Shown here one piece after another: positions 51,586-60,963 of a stretch of DNA of 64,000 nucleotides; the stretch's first letter is position 1; every line of letters begins with the position of its first letter. This DNA is from Terriglobia bacterium (GTDB lineage: Bacteria > Acidobacteriota > Terriglobia > Terriglobales > Acidobacteriaceae). The position numbers were made by a program, and so were the translations under genes. The DNA lies in the NCBI GenBank assembly GCA_020072585.1, contig JAIQGL010000003.1, positions 1-64,000 on the forward strand. The letters are read 5' to 3'. The notes under the pieces are model-generated. The model was given only the letters and a program-made list of their open reading frames with translations, was not told where the DNA came from and did no database searches.

Positions 51586-51615
51586 TTGACAGAGCCCCTG
51601 CCGCGGTCGCATTCT
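51586..51615 (+). promoter_or_regulatory. Probable sigma70-type promoter of microprotein gene 1
   Basis: A perfect TTGACA at 51586-51591 is followed at 18 bp by CATTCT (51610-51615), a weak -10. The text GCTTGACAGAGCCC resembles that of the promoter of the paralogous gene (CCTTGACAGCCCAT). Confidence 0.5.
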
Positions 51616-51665
51616 GATTTTGCATTCTCAAATCGATTACAGAAGTTTTTATTGGGAGAATTGTC

Positions 51666-51788
51666 TTGAGAATGCACCGACGGAAACTCACCCTTCGCAA
51701 GCTTCACATCCTCATTGTCGACATGATTCTTTTGACCATAGCGCTCATCGAGGGCGTCAAATATGTCCTTTACCTCATCAGGCAATGA
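51666..51788 (+). CDS. Membrane microprotein, paralogue 1
   Basis: A 40-codon frame beginning TTG at 51666 (or ATG at 51672, 38 residues). It reads LRMHRRKLTLRKLHILIVDM then ILLTIALIEGVKYVLYLIRQ: a basic N-terminus and one hydrophobic helix. GGGAG at 51654 lies seven bases before the TTG. Its C-terminal block LIEGVKYVLYLI is nearly that of the second microprotein (LIEGVKFVIFII) 400 bp away, which argues strongly for coding. No named family is recognised; small membrane regulator or type I toxin-like peptide are possibilities. Confidence 0.65.
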   Translation: MRMHRRKLTLRKLHILIVDMILLTIALIEGVKYVLYLIRQ

Positions 51789-51988
51789 GAGCGGTTGTAT
51801 CTAGGGCTATAAAAGGTTTCCACAAGATGCACAGCGCAGTGTGCAACAAATATAAGCGATTTGTGCTATTAAAGAAGTGGGTTTGCCGTTGATTAAGGAG
51901 CAGACCCTTGACCCTCCATTTTTTGAGCAGGACCTTCACGACAATTTGTTGGTGGTGCGTAGAGTGGCACGATAGCTACACAACCCCC

Positions 51989-52017
51989 TTGACAGCCCAT
52001 TTTTCTACTGACATATT
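51989..52017 (+). promoter_or_regulatory. Probable sigma70-type promoter of microprotein gene 2
   Basis: TTGACA (51989-51994) and CATATT (52012-52017) are spaced by 17 bp. The predicted transcript has a leader of about 55 nt before the strong ribosome site at 52064. Confidence 0.6.
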
Positions 52018-52079
52018 CTTCCCGAGGTCAAAGCGCCTCCAAGGACAGATTGAATTTTGTTCTAAGGAGGATTCAAGCT

Positions 52080-52178
52080 TTGCTCCGCAATCCCGATAAA
52101 TTTATTCTGAAGTGGCTGCTCGCTCTCCTCCTGCTTATTGAGGGCGTGAAATTCGTCATTTTCATCATCTCGCATTGA
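52080..52178 (+). CDS. Membrane microprotein, paralogue 2
   Basis: A 32-residue frame from TTG at 52080 to TGA at 52178, MLRNPDKFILKWLLALLLLI then EGVKFVIFIISH. AAGGAGG at 52064-52070 is a near-perfect ribosome site nine bases before the TTG. It shares the LIEGVK-[FY]-V-[IL]-[FY]-[IL]-I block with the frame at 51666-51788. One transmembrane helix covers most of the chain. It has its own promoter. Function unknown. Confidence 0.7.
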   Translation: MLRNPDKFILKWLLALLLLIEGVKFVIFIISH

Positions 52179-52460
52179 AATGAGCCTTTTTAGCTAGCGA
52201 TAGGCCGGAGACATGCCTTGCTAAACTCAAGAGGTACGAGTGCTTGGACACCGACTTTTAAGGCAAGGTAACGCTTCAAAAGGTTTTGGGACAGCTTGTC
52301 CCGAAGAGCGGCCATTCATGGAGGAGAGAGAAATCCGCGAGACGTCCACAACTTCATGGGACAGTGGCGTGCTCTTTAAAAAACCGAATTTCACAGCAAG
52401 ATTCGGAACGCGCGATTGTCTGGCGAAGCATATATATGAATGCAGGTGCCAGGAGGGGTT

Positions 52461-53207
52461 ATGTCAGCAGCAAGAATTCAAATACCAATGCCAACCGCCA
52501 GCAACATTCACTCTCACGTCAACGCCATTGACTGGCCACGGATCGCGGCAAGCCTGCATGAGTCAGGATGGGCCAGGACCGGTGGGTTACTGACCGAGAA
52601 CGAATGCCAGGAGCTGCGCGAACTCTATGTGAATGATGCCTTATTCCGCAGCAGAGTGGTGATGGCGCGGCATCGCTTCGGGCTGGGAGAATACAAGTAT
52701 TTCGCATATCCGCTACCCGGTCTTGTGGCCGAACTGCGTGAGTCGTTGTATTCGCGCCTGGCTGGAGTCGCCAATGAATGGGCGGAGAAGCTGGGAAGCA
52801 AAGCTGAATATCCCGCTTCGCACCCGGAGTTCATCAAGCTCTGCCATGCGAAAGGACAGACGCGTCCTACTCCGCTGATGCTGCGCTATGAAAGCGGTGG
52901 CTACAACTGCCTGCACCAGGACCTTTACGGCGCGGTCTACTTTCCGTTGCAGACGGTCTTCATGCTTGACCAGACGGGGCGCGATTTTGAAGGCGGAGAG
53001 TTTGTGCTGGTGGAGCAACGTCCGCGGGCGCAGTCAGCAGCGCAGGTGATCGCCCCTAAGCAAGGGGAAGGGGTGATCTTTACCACGCGCTGGCGTCCGG
53101 TGCAGGGAACAAGGGGCCATTACAAGGTGAACATCAGGCACGGCGTAAGCACGGTCACCAGCGGCGTTCGCCACACGCTGGGTATTGTGTACCACGATGC
53201 GGAGTGA
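52461..53207 (+). CDS. 2-oxoglutarate/Fe(II)-dependent oxygenase
   Basis: The 248-residue protein has the double-stranded beta-helix ligands His and Asp in NCLHQDLYG, GGEFVLVEQRPR, and the distal His in VNIRHGVSTVTSGVRHTLGIVYH, with the 2OG-binding Arg in GVRHT. Fe/2OG enzymes of this layout hydroxylate proteins or repair alkylated bases; the substrate is unknown. AGGAGG at 52451-52456 lies four bases before the ATG at 52461. The upstream ATG at 52440 is the alternative. It is followed by the convergent TonB-dependent receptor gene. Confidence 0.9.
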   Translation: MSAARIQIPMPTASNIHSHVNAIDWPRIAASLHESGWARTGGLLTENECQELRELYVNDALFRSRVVMARHRFGLGEYKYFAYPLPGLVAELRESLYSRLAGVANEWAEKLGSKAEYPASHPEFIKLCHAKGQTRPTPLMLRYESGGYNCLHQDLYGAVYFPLQTVFMLDQTGRDFEGGEFVLVEQRPRAQSAAQVIAPKQGEGVIFTTRWRPVQGTRGHYKVNIRHGVSTVTSGVRHTLGIVYHDAE

Positions 53208-53222
53208 TCCGCCTTCAGGAAC

Positions 53223-56200
53223 TCAGAAAATAAATTTCACTGCAAGCTGCGCCTGTAGCGGATCGCCCACGCCCTGGCGCAGAAAGCCGTCAAAGTTGAA
53301 CAGTCCCGGCGTGACCAGCGGATTGACGTTGTTGCGGTTGTTGAAGCTGTTGAACATCTCAAACGTCGGCGTGAGCACATAGCGGTCACCGAAATGGAAT
53401 GGCCGGCTGCCGCGCCAGTCAAAGGTAAAGAAGCCGTTGTCCTTACGCAGGTGATTGCGGCCGCAGTCAATGCCGTTGACCACGCGCGTCTTAGAGTTGC
53501 TGGGGCTGCACGGCGCTCCGGCGCCATCGCCCAGAGGATTGTCCGTAATGGGCTGCGCGGTGTGCGCCTGGATGCGTCCGCTGAATTCAAACCCCGCAGG
53601 GAGTTTGGTCTGGGTGATCAGGTTGAACTTGTGGCGGCTGTCGCGGTCAGAGAACGTGTAGTCCTTGCGGAAGTCGAATCTGTTGAAGTAGCGGAAGGTA
53701 AAAGGATCACGCTCGTTGGAATCGTCGTCGAGGTCTTCGGAGAGAACGTAGTTGGCTTCCATCTGGAATCCCTTGCCAAAGCGCTTGCGCGTTCCAATGG
53801 TCAATCCGCGATAGAGCGAGTGGGCGGAACTCTGCGTATCCGTGATGGAGCCCAGGTTGGGGAAGAGCGCTGGGCCGGGATAACTGGCTAAGTCGCCGTT
53901 GAGAGGAATGCAAACGCCACCCGGGGACAATGTGGCGTTGACGGCAGCACAAGCTGCCGCTCCTGCTGCTCCAAAGAGCTGGGAACCACTGTTGGGATCG
54001 ACAAAGCGCGTGAGATAGACGCCTTTGGCCCAGGCCAGGTCAATATAGCCCGCCCAGTCAGGAGCAAGTTCCTGGGTGTAACCGAAATCAGCAATGTAGG
54101 TGCGCGGGTTGTTGTAATTCTTGTTGAAGACGGTGATGCCGGGTTGGAAGGGGAACGATCCCGGCGGCACAGCGGCGGGCGTGATAGAGTTGGGCCACGT
54201 GGGACCAGCGGTATTGAAACCGGTAGCCCCCACGAAGCCACCCGGTACGTCACCGGAGAAGAGGGTCTGCTGCTGAACGCCGTTGGTTGTAATTGCGCCC
54301 ACCTGCGTCAGCATGTTCTGCTGCGCATTGTAGATTCCCCAGCTGGCGCGGAGCGCCGATTTGCCGTTGCCGCGAACGTCCCAGGCGAGACCTAGCCGGG
54401 GCTGAAACATTTTGGTGGCGTTGGGAATTTTTCCGTTCGAAGGGAAACGCGGGTCACTCAGGTTCACGCCATAGGCGGTCTTTGACGGATCAATGACCGG
54501 GTCGGGGAAGATTTGCGCTTCCCAGCGCAGGCCGTAGTCGAGCGACAGGTTGGGACGAATCTGCCATTTGTCCTGAATAAAGAAGGCATAGTTGTTATTG
54601 CTGATGTCGGAGAAGCCGGCGGCATCAGTAGTGGTTCCATTGGTGCCCGCATGCTGGAGATAGAGCAGCAGAGGACTGCTGGTGGCGATGGCAAGGTCCG
54701 GACAAGTGCCGCCGAGATTCACGAACGATCCATCAGAGCACTCGGCGGTGGCCGGGCCAAAGCCGGGGCCGAGGCTTGCGGGCGAAGCGTAATGCAGGAA
54801 GCCCAGCACCGAATCAAAGATATAGCGTCCGGTAAAGAAGCCGCGGAAGACCTGCGAGTTGTTGCTATGCAGCCACTCGCCGCCAAACTTTACGGCGTGC
54901 TTTCCGGCGAGCACGGAAAATGCGTCGCGTACCTGGACGCGCTTGAAGGTTTCATCCACGCCGGGCTCCAGGAAGAAGGGTGCGCCAAAGCGGAACGTGG
55001 TGCCGAAACCCATGGCAGTGTCTGCCGGGACCTTGGAGTCCACCGCGGCGCGCGGACGGTCTTCACGGGAGAAGCCCACATGCGCTTCATTCACATGCCT
55101 TGCGGAAAAGGTGCTGAACAGGTTGAAGTTGACGGAATTAATTTTTGAAGGCCCTTCAATGCCGTTGGCGGAGTTGCCATACGTAGGCACGTCAAAGGTC
55201 TGGTTCTTGTTGTTCGACCGATCAAAGTTATAAGAGGCGCTCATGTTGTGGTTGGCATTGAGCGTCCAGTCAAATTTGCCCAGCAGAGCGCTGTTACGGA
55301 TGGGATGCTCCACCGGCAATCCTTCGGCTTGCCCGAGGCTGGTCTGGAAGAAGTTGAGCAACGCCAGGCGCTGGCAGTCAGCGTTGCTTCCGATCTGGGC
55401 GGAGTTCGCAGCCAGAGTGGGCGACGGGACCGGGCAGGCCGTGTTGCCTGTCTGCGCGCTCAGGTTCGGACGAGTGAGGTTTTCCAGGATTTGCTCAAAC
55501 GCGCCAAAGTAAAACATTTTGTGCTTCACGATCGGCCCACCCATGGTGGCGCCGAACTGCTCGCGATGAAAGTCCTGTAGCGGCTTGCCGTCAGAGGTGT
55601 TGGCGGTGAGCGCTTCCAGACGCTGATAGTGGAAGAGGCTGCCATGCACCTGGTCAGTGCCGGACTTGGTTACCACGTTGATCACGCCGCCGGCGCTGCG
55701 TCCGAATTCCGCGCTGGCGCCGCTGGCGATCACCTGGAATTCCTTGACCGCGTCAAGCGTGATGTCAATGGCGGCGCGCTGGCCGCCTACCTGCTCGCCG
55801 AAGAAGCCGTTGTTGTAATCACCGCCGTCAAGGCTGATGTTGTTGAAGATGCCGCGCTGTCCGGCAAAGCTGATCTCGTCGCCGTCCGGGCCCTGCACTA
55901 CGCTCACTCCGGGCGTGAGGGTCAGCAGGTCTTCAAATTTTCTGCCCAGGATGGGCGTCTCGCTGACCGTGCGTTCGTCAATCGTGGTGCTCGACGCGGT
56001 TTGCGTGGTCTCAATGATCGGGGTGCCGGTGACCTCCACTACTTCACTGGTGGCGGAAACCCGGAGCGTGATCTTGAGATTCAGGGCCTGGCCCACGGTC
56101 AGCTCCACGTCCTTTTGCACCAGCTTGGAGAAGCCGGCCTTGGACGCGGTGACCGAATAACGTCCGGGGGAGAGGGAGAGGAAGACGAAGCGGCCATCGC

Positions 56201-56396
56201 CGTCAGTCTTCTGCGTGGTTTCCGTCTGGGTGTTCACGTTGGTCGCGGCCACATCCGCCCCGGGCAGGACGGCCCCTGACTGATCAAAGACTGTCCCCTG
56301 GATGACGCCCGTAGTGATCTGTGTTTGTCCCATTGCCAGAGAGCTGAGCGTGAGTCCTATCAACACGAGGAGAGTAGAGTGCCTTACCGTGAACAT
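53223..56396 (-). CDS. Oar-like TonB-dependent receptor
   Basis: The 1057-residue outer-membrane protein has a signal peptide (HSTLLVLIGLTLSSLAMGQ), an N-terminal carboxypeptidase-regulatory domain (GVIQGTVFDQSGAVLPGADVAATNVNTQTETTQKTDGDGRFVFLSLSPGRYSVTASKAGF), a plug domain (SSTTIDERTVSETPILGRKFEDLLTLTPGVSVVQGPDGDEISFAGQRG ... GGVINVVTKSGTDQVHG) and a large beta barrel ending in LQAQLAVKFIF with terminal Phe. This layout is the hallmark of the Oar family expanded in Acidobacteriota. GGAGG lies six bases before the ATG at 56396. It probably takes up or secretes a macromolecule. Confidence 0.95.
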   Translation of the reverse strand: MFTVRHSTLLVLIGLTLSSLAMGQTQITTGVIQGTVFDQSGAVLPGADVAATNVNTQTETTQKTDGDGRFVFLSLSPGRYSVTASKAGFSKLVQKDVELTVGQALNLKITLRVSATSEVVEVTGTPIIETTQTASSTTIDERTVSETPILGRKFEDLLTLTPGVSVVQGPDGDEISFAGQRGIFNNISLDGGDYNNGFFGEQVGGQRAAIDITLDAVKEFQVIASGASAEFGRSAGGVINVVTKSGTDQVHGSLFHYQRLEALTANTSDGKPLQDFHREQFGATMGGPIVKHKMFYFGAFEQILENLTRPNLSAQTGNTACPVPSPTLAANSAQIGSNADCQRLALLNFFQTSLGQAEGLPVEHPIRNSALLGKFDWTLNANHNMSASYNFDRSNNKNQTFDVPTYGNSANGIEGPSKINSVNFNLFSTFSARHVNEAHVGFSREDRPRAAVDSKVPADTAMGFGTTFRFGAPFFLEPGVDETFKRVQVRDAFSVLAGKHAVKFGGEWLHSNNSQVFRGFFTGRYIFDSVLGFLHYASPASLGPGFGPATAECSDGSFVNLGGTCPDLAIATSSPLLLYLQHAGTNGTTTDAAGFSDISNNNYAFFIQDKWQIRPNLSLDYGLRWEAQIFPDPVIDPSKTAYGVNLSDPRFPSNGKIPNATKMFQPRLGLAWDVRGNGKSALRASWGIYNAQQNMLTQVGAITTNGVQQQTLFSGDVPGGFVGATGFNTAGPTWPNSITPAAVPPGSFPFQPGITVFNKNYNNPRTYIADFGYTQELAPDWAGYIDLAWAKGVYLTRFVDPNSGSQLFGAAGAAACAAVNATLSPGGVCIPLNGDLASYPGPALFPNLGSITDTQSSAHSLYRGLTIGTRKRFGKGFQMEANYVLSEDLDDDSNERDPFTFRYFNRFDFRKDYTFSDRDSRHKFNLITQTKLPAGFEFSGRIQAHTAQPITDNPLGDGAGAPCSPSNSKTRVVNGIDCGRNHLRKDNGFFTFDWRGSRPFHFGDRYVLTPTFEMFNSFNNRNNVNPLVTPGLFNFDGFLRQGVGDPLQAQLAVKFIF

Positions 56397-56516
56397 TTCG
56401 ACCTCCGGAAAAAGTCTCGGAATTCTAGTGCCGTGCTTATGAACAAAGCAAATCAAAAATTGCCCTTATGAAATTTTGCGTAGAAGCCCAATTACATGAA
56501 GAAGTAAAATCCTGCC

Positions 56517-57095
56517 ATGGGCAACGAACGGAAGACCATCGAACAGAAAGCTGCAAAACAAAAGACTACCGGGCAGAAGCTGTTGAGGCATTTTCTTGCC
56601 GCCATCGCTTACCGTACACAGAAGGCGTTACGTGAAGCGCCTGAGTCGTTTTCTGAATTCAGCGCAGGCAACAATGTTCGTACGCCCCATGAACTTCTCT
56701 GGCACATGACCGGCGTGCTCGGCTACGCGCGGACGTTCTTTCGTGGCGGCGTGTGGCAACCGGAGAAGCTGGATTCTTTTGCGGCGGAGGTTGCGCGCTT
56801 TCATCAGGTTTTGGAAGACCTTGGTGCAGCCCTGGAGAATGAGACACCAACTCGCGCGATTTCCGCGGAGCAGCTATTGCAGGGACCGTTGGCGGACGCG
56901 ATGACCCATGTGGGACAGCTGGCCCTGTTGCGTAGGCTCTCCGGGTCGCCTGTGCCGCCGGAAAATTTTGTGCGTGCCGCGATCCATGCAGGCAATCTGG
57001 GTGCGAACCAACCCGCTCCGGCAGCGCCCGATCCAGGCTGGTCGCCAGAGCTACCGCCTCCAGCACCGGGCAAGAACTTGCCCAAAGACTGGTAG
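56517..57095 (+). CDS. DinB-fold protein
   Basis: The 192-residue protein has a basic N-terminus (NERKTIEQKAAKQKTTGQK) and a four-helix bundle with DinB/YfiT features: NNVRTPHELLWHMTGVLGYARTFF (His), DAMTHVGQLALLRRLSG (His and Gln in the third helix). DinB-fold proteins often bind a divalent metal through three His; two are clear here. Pro-rich tail (APDPGWSPELPPPAPGKNLP). Thiol-transferase or unknown role. Confidence 0.82.
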   Translation: MGNERKTIEQKAAKQKTTGQKLLRHFLAAIAYRTQKALREAPESFSEFSAGNNVRTPHELLWHMTGVLGYARTFFRGGVWQPEKLDSFAAEVARFHQVLEDLGAALENETPTRAISAEQLLQGPLADAMTHVGQLALLRRLSGSPVPPENFVRAAIHAGNLGANQPAPAAPDPGWSPELPPPAPGKNLPKDW

Positions 57096-57169
57096 CCAAA
57101 GCCGGGCTTAAACAGACAAGGGCGCAGGGTACTCATCATTTCGGAGAATAGGCATCAGGGGCGAACAGC

Positions 57170-58426
57170 ATGTCTCAACGGCAATATGACGTGGTCCTCT
57201 ACGGCGCCAGCGGCTTTACCGGCCGGCAGACGGTCGAGTACTTTGCGGGTAATACACATCAGTCTGAGGTTCGCTGGGCCATTGCCGGACGCAACCGGCA
57301 GGCGCTTGAAGCAGCGCGGGCGCAGGCAGGAGAAGACGCTCAATCCGCCGACATTCTGGTGGCTGATGCCCATGACCAACAGGCCGTAGACGTCATCGTA
57401 TCCAGGACGCGCATCCTTCTTACTACGGCAGGGCCATTCTCTCTTTACGGCAGCAAGATTGTGGATGCATGCGTGCGCTACAAGACCCATTATGTTGACA
57501 TTACAGGCGAAACCTTCTGGGTGCGCGACTTAATCGATCGCTATCATGACCGCGCGGCGGCCGATGGAACGCGCATCATTCCTTGTTGCGGATTTGATTC
57601 CGTGCCTTCAGACCTGGGTACGTATCTGGTCGTCAGGCAAATGCAAAAATCGCTGGGCGCGGATTGCCGCGAGGTGAAGTCGTTTTATCAAATACGCGGC
57701 GGCCTGAACGGAGGCACTTTTGCTTCGGCTTCAAACGCGCAGGCCTCAGGGCAGTCCGCGCGGATGCGCGAGCCATTCCTGCTCAACCCGCCGAAAACGC
57801 GCTCGGCAGAAGAGCTCAAGCTCAATCGCGACCCACGCGAGGCGCGGTTTGATTCCGATATTGGCGCCTGGGCCACACCGTTCGTGATGGGCGTAGCCAA
57901 TACGCGGATTGTCCGGCGCAGCGCAGGATTGTTTGAGCAATGGAATGAATCATACGGGCCGGAATTCCGTTATCAGGAATTTCAGAAATATGGCCCGCCG
58001 ATGGCCCGTACCAAAGCCTTTATCACGCTGGCTGGGCTTGGAGCACTGCAAGCTGGGCTGAAATCCTCTTTTGGGCGGCGGCTGTTGAGATCTCTTGCTC
58101 CCAAACCGGGACAGGGCCCATCGCAAAAGACCATGGATAATGGCTTCTTCCGCTGCGATCTGGTGGGAATCGCCGCTGACGGCCGCAAAATCTACGGAGT
58201 TGTTTTCGACAAAGGCGACCCGGGCAATCGTGCCACTGTAAAGTTCTTGTGCGAGTCTGCGCTGAGCTTAGCGCTGAATGCAGATGAGCTTCCGGGCGGA
58301 CAACAGCGCGGCGGCATTCTTACGCCTGCGACCGGTCTGGGAGACGTTCTGGTCCAACGGCTCAGGAATGCGGGCATGCGGCTGGAAACTTCCGATCGTG
58401 GTCCCATCGCCAGCCAGTCAGTGTAA
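57170..58426 (+). CDS. Saccharopine dehydrogenase-like / trans-acting enoyl reductase family protein
   Basis: The 418-residue protein opens with a Rossmann nucleotide-binding loop (YDVVLYGASGFTGRQTVEYFA) and has RILLTTAGPFSLYGSKIVDACVRYKTHYVDITGE, YHDRAAADGTRIIPCCGFDSVPSDLGTYLV, which are the conserved blocks of this family. The C-terminal half includes SSFGRRLLRSLAPKPGQGPS and GGILTPATGLGDVLVQRLRNAGM. Members reduce enoyl or keto groups in lipid or polyketide pathways, but the substrate is unknown. It precedes mmsA by 27 bases and may be co-transcribed. Confidence 0.9.
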   Translation: MSQRQYDVVLYGASGFTGRQTVEYFAGNTHQSEVRWAIAGRNRQALEAARAQAGEDAQSADILVADAHDQQAVDVIVSRTRILLTTAGPFSLYGSKIVDACVRYKTHYVDITGETFWVRDLIDRYHDRAAADGTRIIPCCGFDSVPSDLGTYLVVRQMQKSLGADCREVKSFYQIRGGLNGGTFASASNAQASGQSARMREPFLLNPPKTRSAEELKLNRDPREARFDSDIGAWATPFVMGVANTRIVRRSAGLFEQWNESYGPEFRYQEFQKYGPPMARTKAFITLAGLGALQAGLKSSFGRRLLRSLAPKPGQGPSQKTMDNGFFRCDLVGIAADGRKIYGVVFDKGDPGNRATVKFLCESALSLALNADELPGGQQRGGILTPATGLGDVLVQRLRNAGMRLETSDRGPIASQSV

Positions 58427-58453
58427 AATTTAGGTACATCCAGTGAGGTCCTC

Positions 58454-59926
58454 ATGACACCCAGCGCAACCGCCGTCGAATTGAAATCGTGCCCGTTGTA
58501 CATCAATGGGAAGCCGGTTATTTCCACCGGCCCAAAAGATATTCAGCACAATCCCGCCACCGGTGAAGCTGTGGCTGAGATACCGCGCTGCACTCATGAA
58601 GAGATCTCCGCGGCTGTGGAAGCGGCGGCCAAGGCGTTTCCCGCATGGAGCAAAACACCGGTAGTGCAGCGCTGCAAGGTGCTGTTCAAGTTTCGCGAGC
58701 TGCTGGAGAAGAACGCGCAGGAGCTGGTTGGTCTGGTGATTGAAGAGAACGGCAAGACGCGGGAAGAAGCGCAGGGATCATTTGACCGCGGCATTGAGTG
58801 CATTGAGTTTGCCTGCGGTGCTCCCACATTAATGATGGGCGACACGGTGGACCGCGTGGGGACCTCCGTGGATAGCTGGTCAACGCGGTATCCGGTGGGA
58901 GTTTGCGTTGGCATCACGCCGTTTAATTTTCCCTTTATGGTCCCGCTTTGGATGTTCCCCATGGCGATTGCCTGCGGTAACACTTTCATCCTTAAACCCT
59001 CAGACAAAGTCCCGCGCACCGCCGCGCGCATGGTTGAGCTGGCACATGAAGCAGGCATGCCTCCTGGTGTTTTGAATCTGGTGCACGGCGCAAAAAGCAC
59101 GGTTGACCAACTGCTGACTGATCCACGAGTGCGGGCGGTTTCTTTCGTGGGCTCCAGCGCCGTGGCGAAGTACATTTACCAGACTGCCGCAAACAACGGA
59201 AAGCGTGTGCAGGCGCTGGGCGGGGCCAAGAACCATTCCGTGGTGTTGCCGGATGCGGACATGAAGTCCACGGTGGCGGCCGTGATGGGTTCCGGCTTTG
59301 GTTGCGCCGGCGAACGTTGCCTGGCCACCAGCGTGGTGGTGGCTGTGGGTGAGATTGGCGACCCGTTGGTAAAAGAACTGGTGAGCGCCGCTGACAAGCT
59401 GAATGTCGGCAATGGCTGTGATGTGAAGACCGGCATGGGGCCGGTGATTACCGATGAATCCAAGAAGCGCATCCTGAGCTATATCGAACTTGGCGAAAAA
59501 GAAGGCGCAGTGCTGGCTCGCGATGGCCGCAAGGATCCGGTGGCAAACGGGAAAGGCTATTTCGTTGGCCCGACAATTCTCGACAAGGTGAATCCTGAAT
59601 CCCGCGTGGCAACGGAAGAAATTTTTGGTCCTGTGCTTTCCGTGATTCGTGCGAAAGACCTCAAGGAAGCAATCGATATCGTAAGCCGTTCCGAATACGG
59701 CAACGCTGCTTCAGTGTTTACTCGCTCCGGCGGCGCCGCGCGGCATTTTACCCAGAACGTGACGGCGGGGATGGTCGGCATCAACGTGGGCGTGCCCGCG
59801 CCGGTGGCGTTCTTTCCGTTCTCCGGCTGGAAGAAATCATTCTTCGGCGACCTGCACGCCCTGGGCAAAGATGGCGTGAACTTCTACACAGAGACAAAGG
59901 TCGTAACGTGCCGCTGGCCGGACTAG
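58454..59926 (+). CDS. mmsA: CoA-acylating methylmalonate-semialdehyde dehydrogenase
   Basis: Converts methylmalonate semialdehyde (or malonate semialdehyde) with CoA and NAD to propionyl-CoA (or acetyl-CoA). The 490-residue ALDH has VCVGITPFNFPFMVPLWMFPMAIACGNTFILKPSDKVP, the catalytic Cys289 in GCAGERC, and PFSGWKKSFFGDLHALGKDGVNFYTETKVVTCRW. As in CoA-acylating members, the general-base Glu of hydrolytic ALDHs is replaced (LGGAKNHSVVLP). It serves valine and thymine catabolism, matching the dihydropyrimidine genes 2 kb away. Confidence 0.95.
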   Translation: MTPSATAVELKSCPLYINGKPVISTGPKDIQHNPATGEAVAEIPRCTHEEISAAVEAAAKAFPAWSKTPVVQRCKVLFKFRELLEKNAQELVGLVIEENGKTREEAQGSFDRGIECIEFACGAPTLMMGDTVDRVGTSVDSWSTRYPVGVCVGITPFNFPFMVPLWMFPMAIACGNTFILKPSDKVPRTAARMVELAHEAGMPPGVLNLVHGAKSTVDQLLTDPRVRAVSFVGSSAVAKYIYQTAANNGKRVQALGGAKNHSVVLPDADMKSTVAAVMGSGFGCAGERCLATSVVVAVGEIGDPLVKELVSAADKLNVGNGCDVKTGMGPVITDESKKRILSYIELGEKEGAVLARDGRKDPVANGKGYFVGPTILDKVNPESRVATEEIFGPVLSVIRAKDLKEAIDIVSRSEYGNAASVFTRSGGAARHFTQNVTAGMVGINVGVPAPVAFFPFSGWKKSFFGDLHALGKDGVNFYTETKVVTCRWPD

Positions 59927-60075
59927 AAAAATTCCGCTTCAATTTATTGCTTATAAATTTTTTTGGGTATTGAAATTATGTGCAAGGATTTAGCTGCCTC
60001 ATCGTTCTGAATGCGGGATGGTTCTATCCCAGCAGTTTTCGCTATTGGAAGATTAGAAAAAGGACTGTCGACGCG

Positions 60076-60831
60076 ATGAAAGCACTATCTTGGATCTCAG
60101 CTAGCCTCTTCTTGTTGCTTTTTACCACAATTGCCAATGCCCAGCCCGGATGCGGATCTTCCGCTCCCGGCACAGAGATAACCAAGCTGCGTCCTGTCGC
60201 TGGCGCGCCTTTTTCCGCTGATATTGTGTTGGAGAATTCGCATCAGCTGAGTGATGGAACTCACCTGGTGGTAAAAAGGCATGGCCAGGTCTCGCGCGAT
60301 TCCGCAGGCCGGAGCCGTTGCGAACTCGAGGACGCTCACAAGACCATTACGGTGATAGAGATCGTGGATCCCGTAGCCAAAGTGGCGATACGCCTTGATA
60401 CCCGCAAAAAGTTTGCGACGGTTACTCACATTCCCCAGACGCCGCAGCAGGCTGCACCCGCGTCAACTGCAGTTGTAGAGAAGAAACCAGAGAAGCCTGC
60501 AATGCCGAATCCCAGGTACACAATGGAAAAGCTGGACAGCCGGGAGATTGACGGAATCCCGGTAACCGGGACACGGTCTACCAATATTACTGAAGCCGGC
60601 GAGGCTGGCAACGATAAACCCATCGTCACAACCATGGAACACTGGTATTCCAGCGATCTAAAGCTGACGTTGCTCTCCATCCGCGATGATCCACGGGGCG
60701 GCAAGTTTATTGACAAGCTGGTTAATATTCAGAGAATTGAGCCCGACCCAAGCGTGTTTCACATACCAGATGGTTATACCGTGAAAGACCGGTACTGCCG
60801 GGCCGGAGACTGTAGCTATGATTCGGAATAG
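60076..60831 (+). CDS. Secreted hypothetical protein
   Basis: The 251-residue precursor has a signal peptide (ALSWISASLFLLLFTTIANAQ) at the ATG 60076, preferred to an upstream in-frame start without a signal. The mature domain contains FSADIVLENSHQLSDGTHLVVKRHGQVSRDSAGRSRCELED, an Ala/Pro/Lys linker and a C-terminal domain (LDSREIDGIPVTGTRSTNITEAGE ... EHWYSSDLKLTLLSIRDDPRGGKFIDKLVNIQRIEPDPSVFHIPDGYTVKD). This two-part arrangement is a common acidobacterial secreted type of unknown function. Confidence 0.82.
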   Translation: MKALSWISASLFLLLFTTIANAQPGCGSSAPGTEITKLRPVAGAPFSADIVLENSHQLSDGTHLVVKRHGQVSRDSAGRSRCELEDAHKTITVIEIVDPVAKVAIRLDTRKKFATVTHIPQTPQQAAPASTAVVEKKPEKPAMPNPRYTMEKLDSREIDGIPVTGTRSTNITEAGEAGNDKPIVTTMEHWYSSDLKLTLLSIRDDPRGGKFIDKLVNIQRIEPDPSVFHIPDGYTVKDRYCRAGDCSYDSE

Positions 60832-60963
60832 TAACGCAGCGGCAGAAGCCGAATGTTGTATAGCTCATAATCTGCGGTCATGAATGCCTGCTTCACTTCG
60901 GCAATGATGAGCCAGGTAAGAAAATTAAATGGATCAGCGCTGAAATACAGTGCGAACAAATAG

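Noticed and set aside
51564-51785. 73-codon minus-strand frame opposite microprotein 1
   Set aside because: The plus strand has a promoter, ribosome site and a paralogue; the antisense frame has none.
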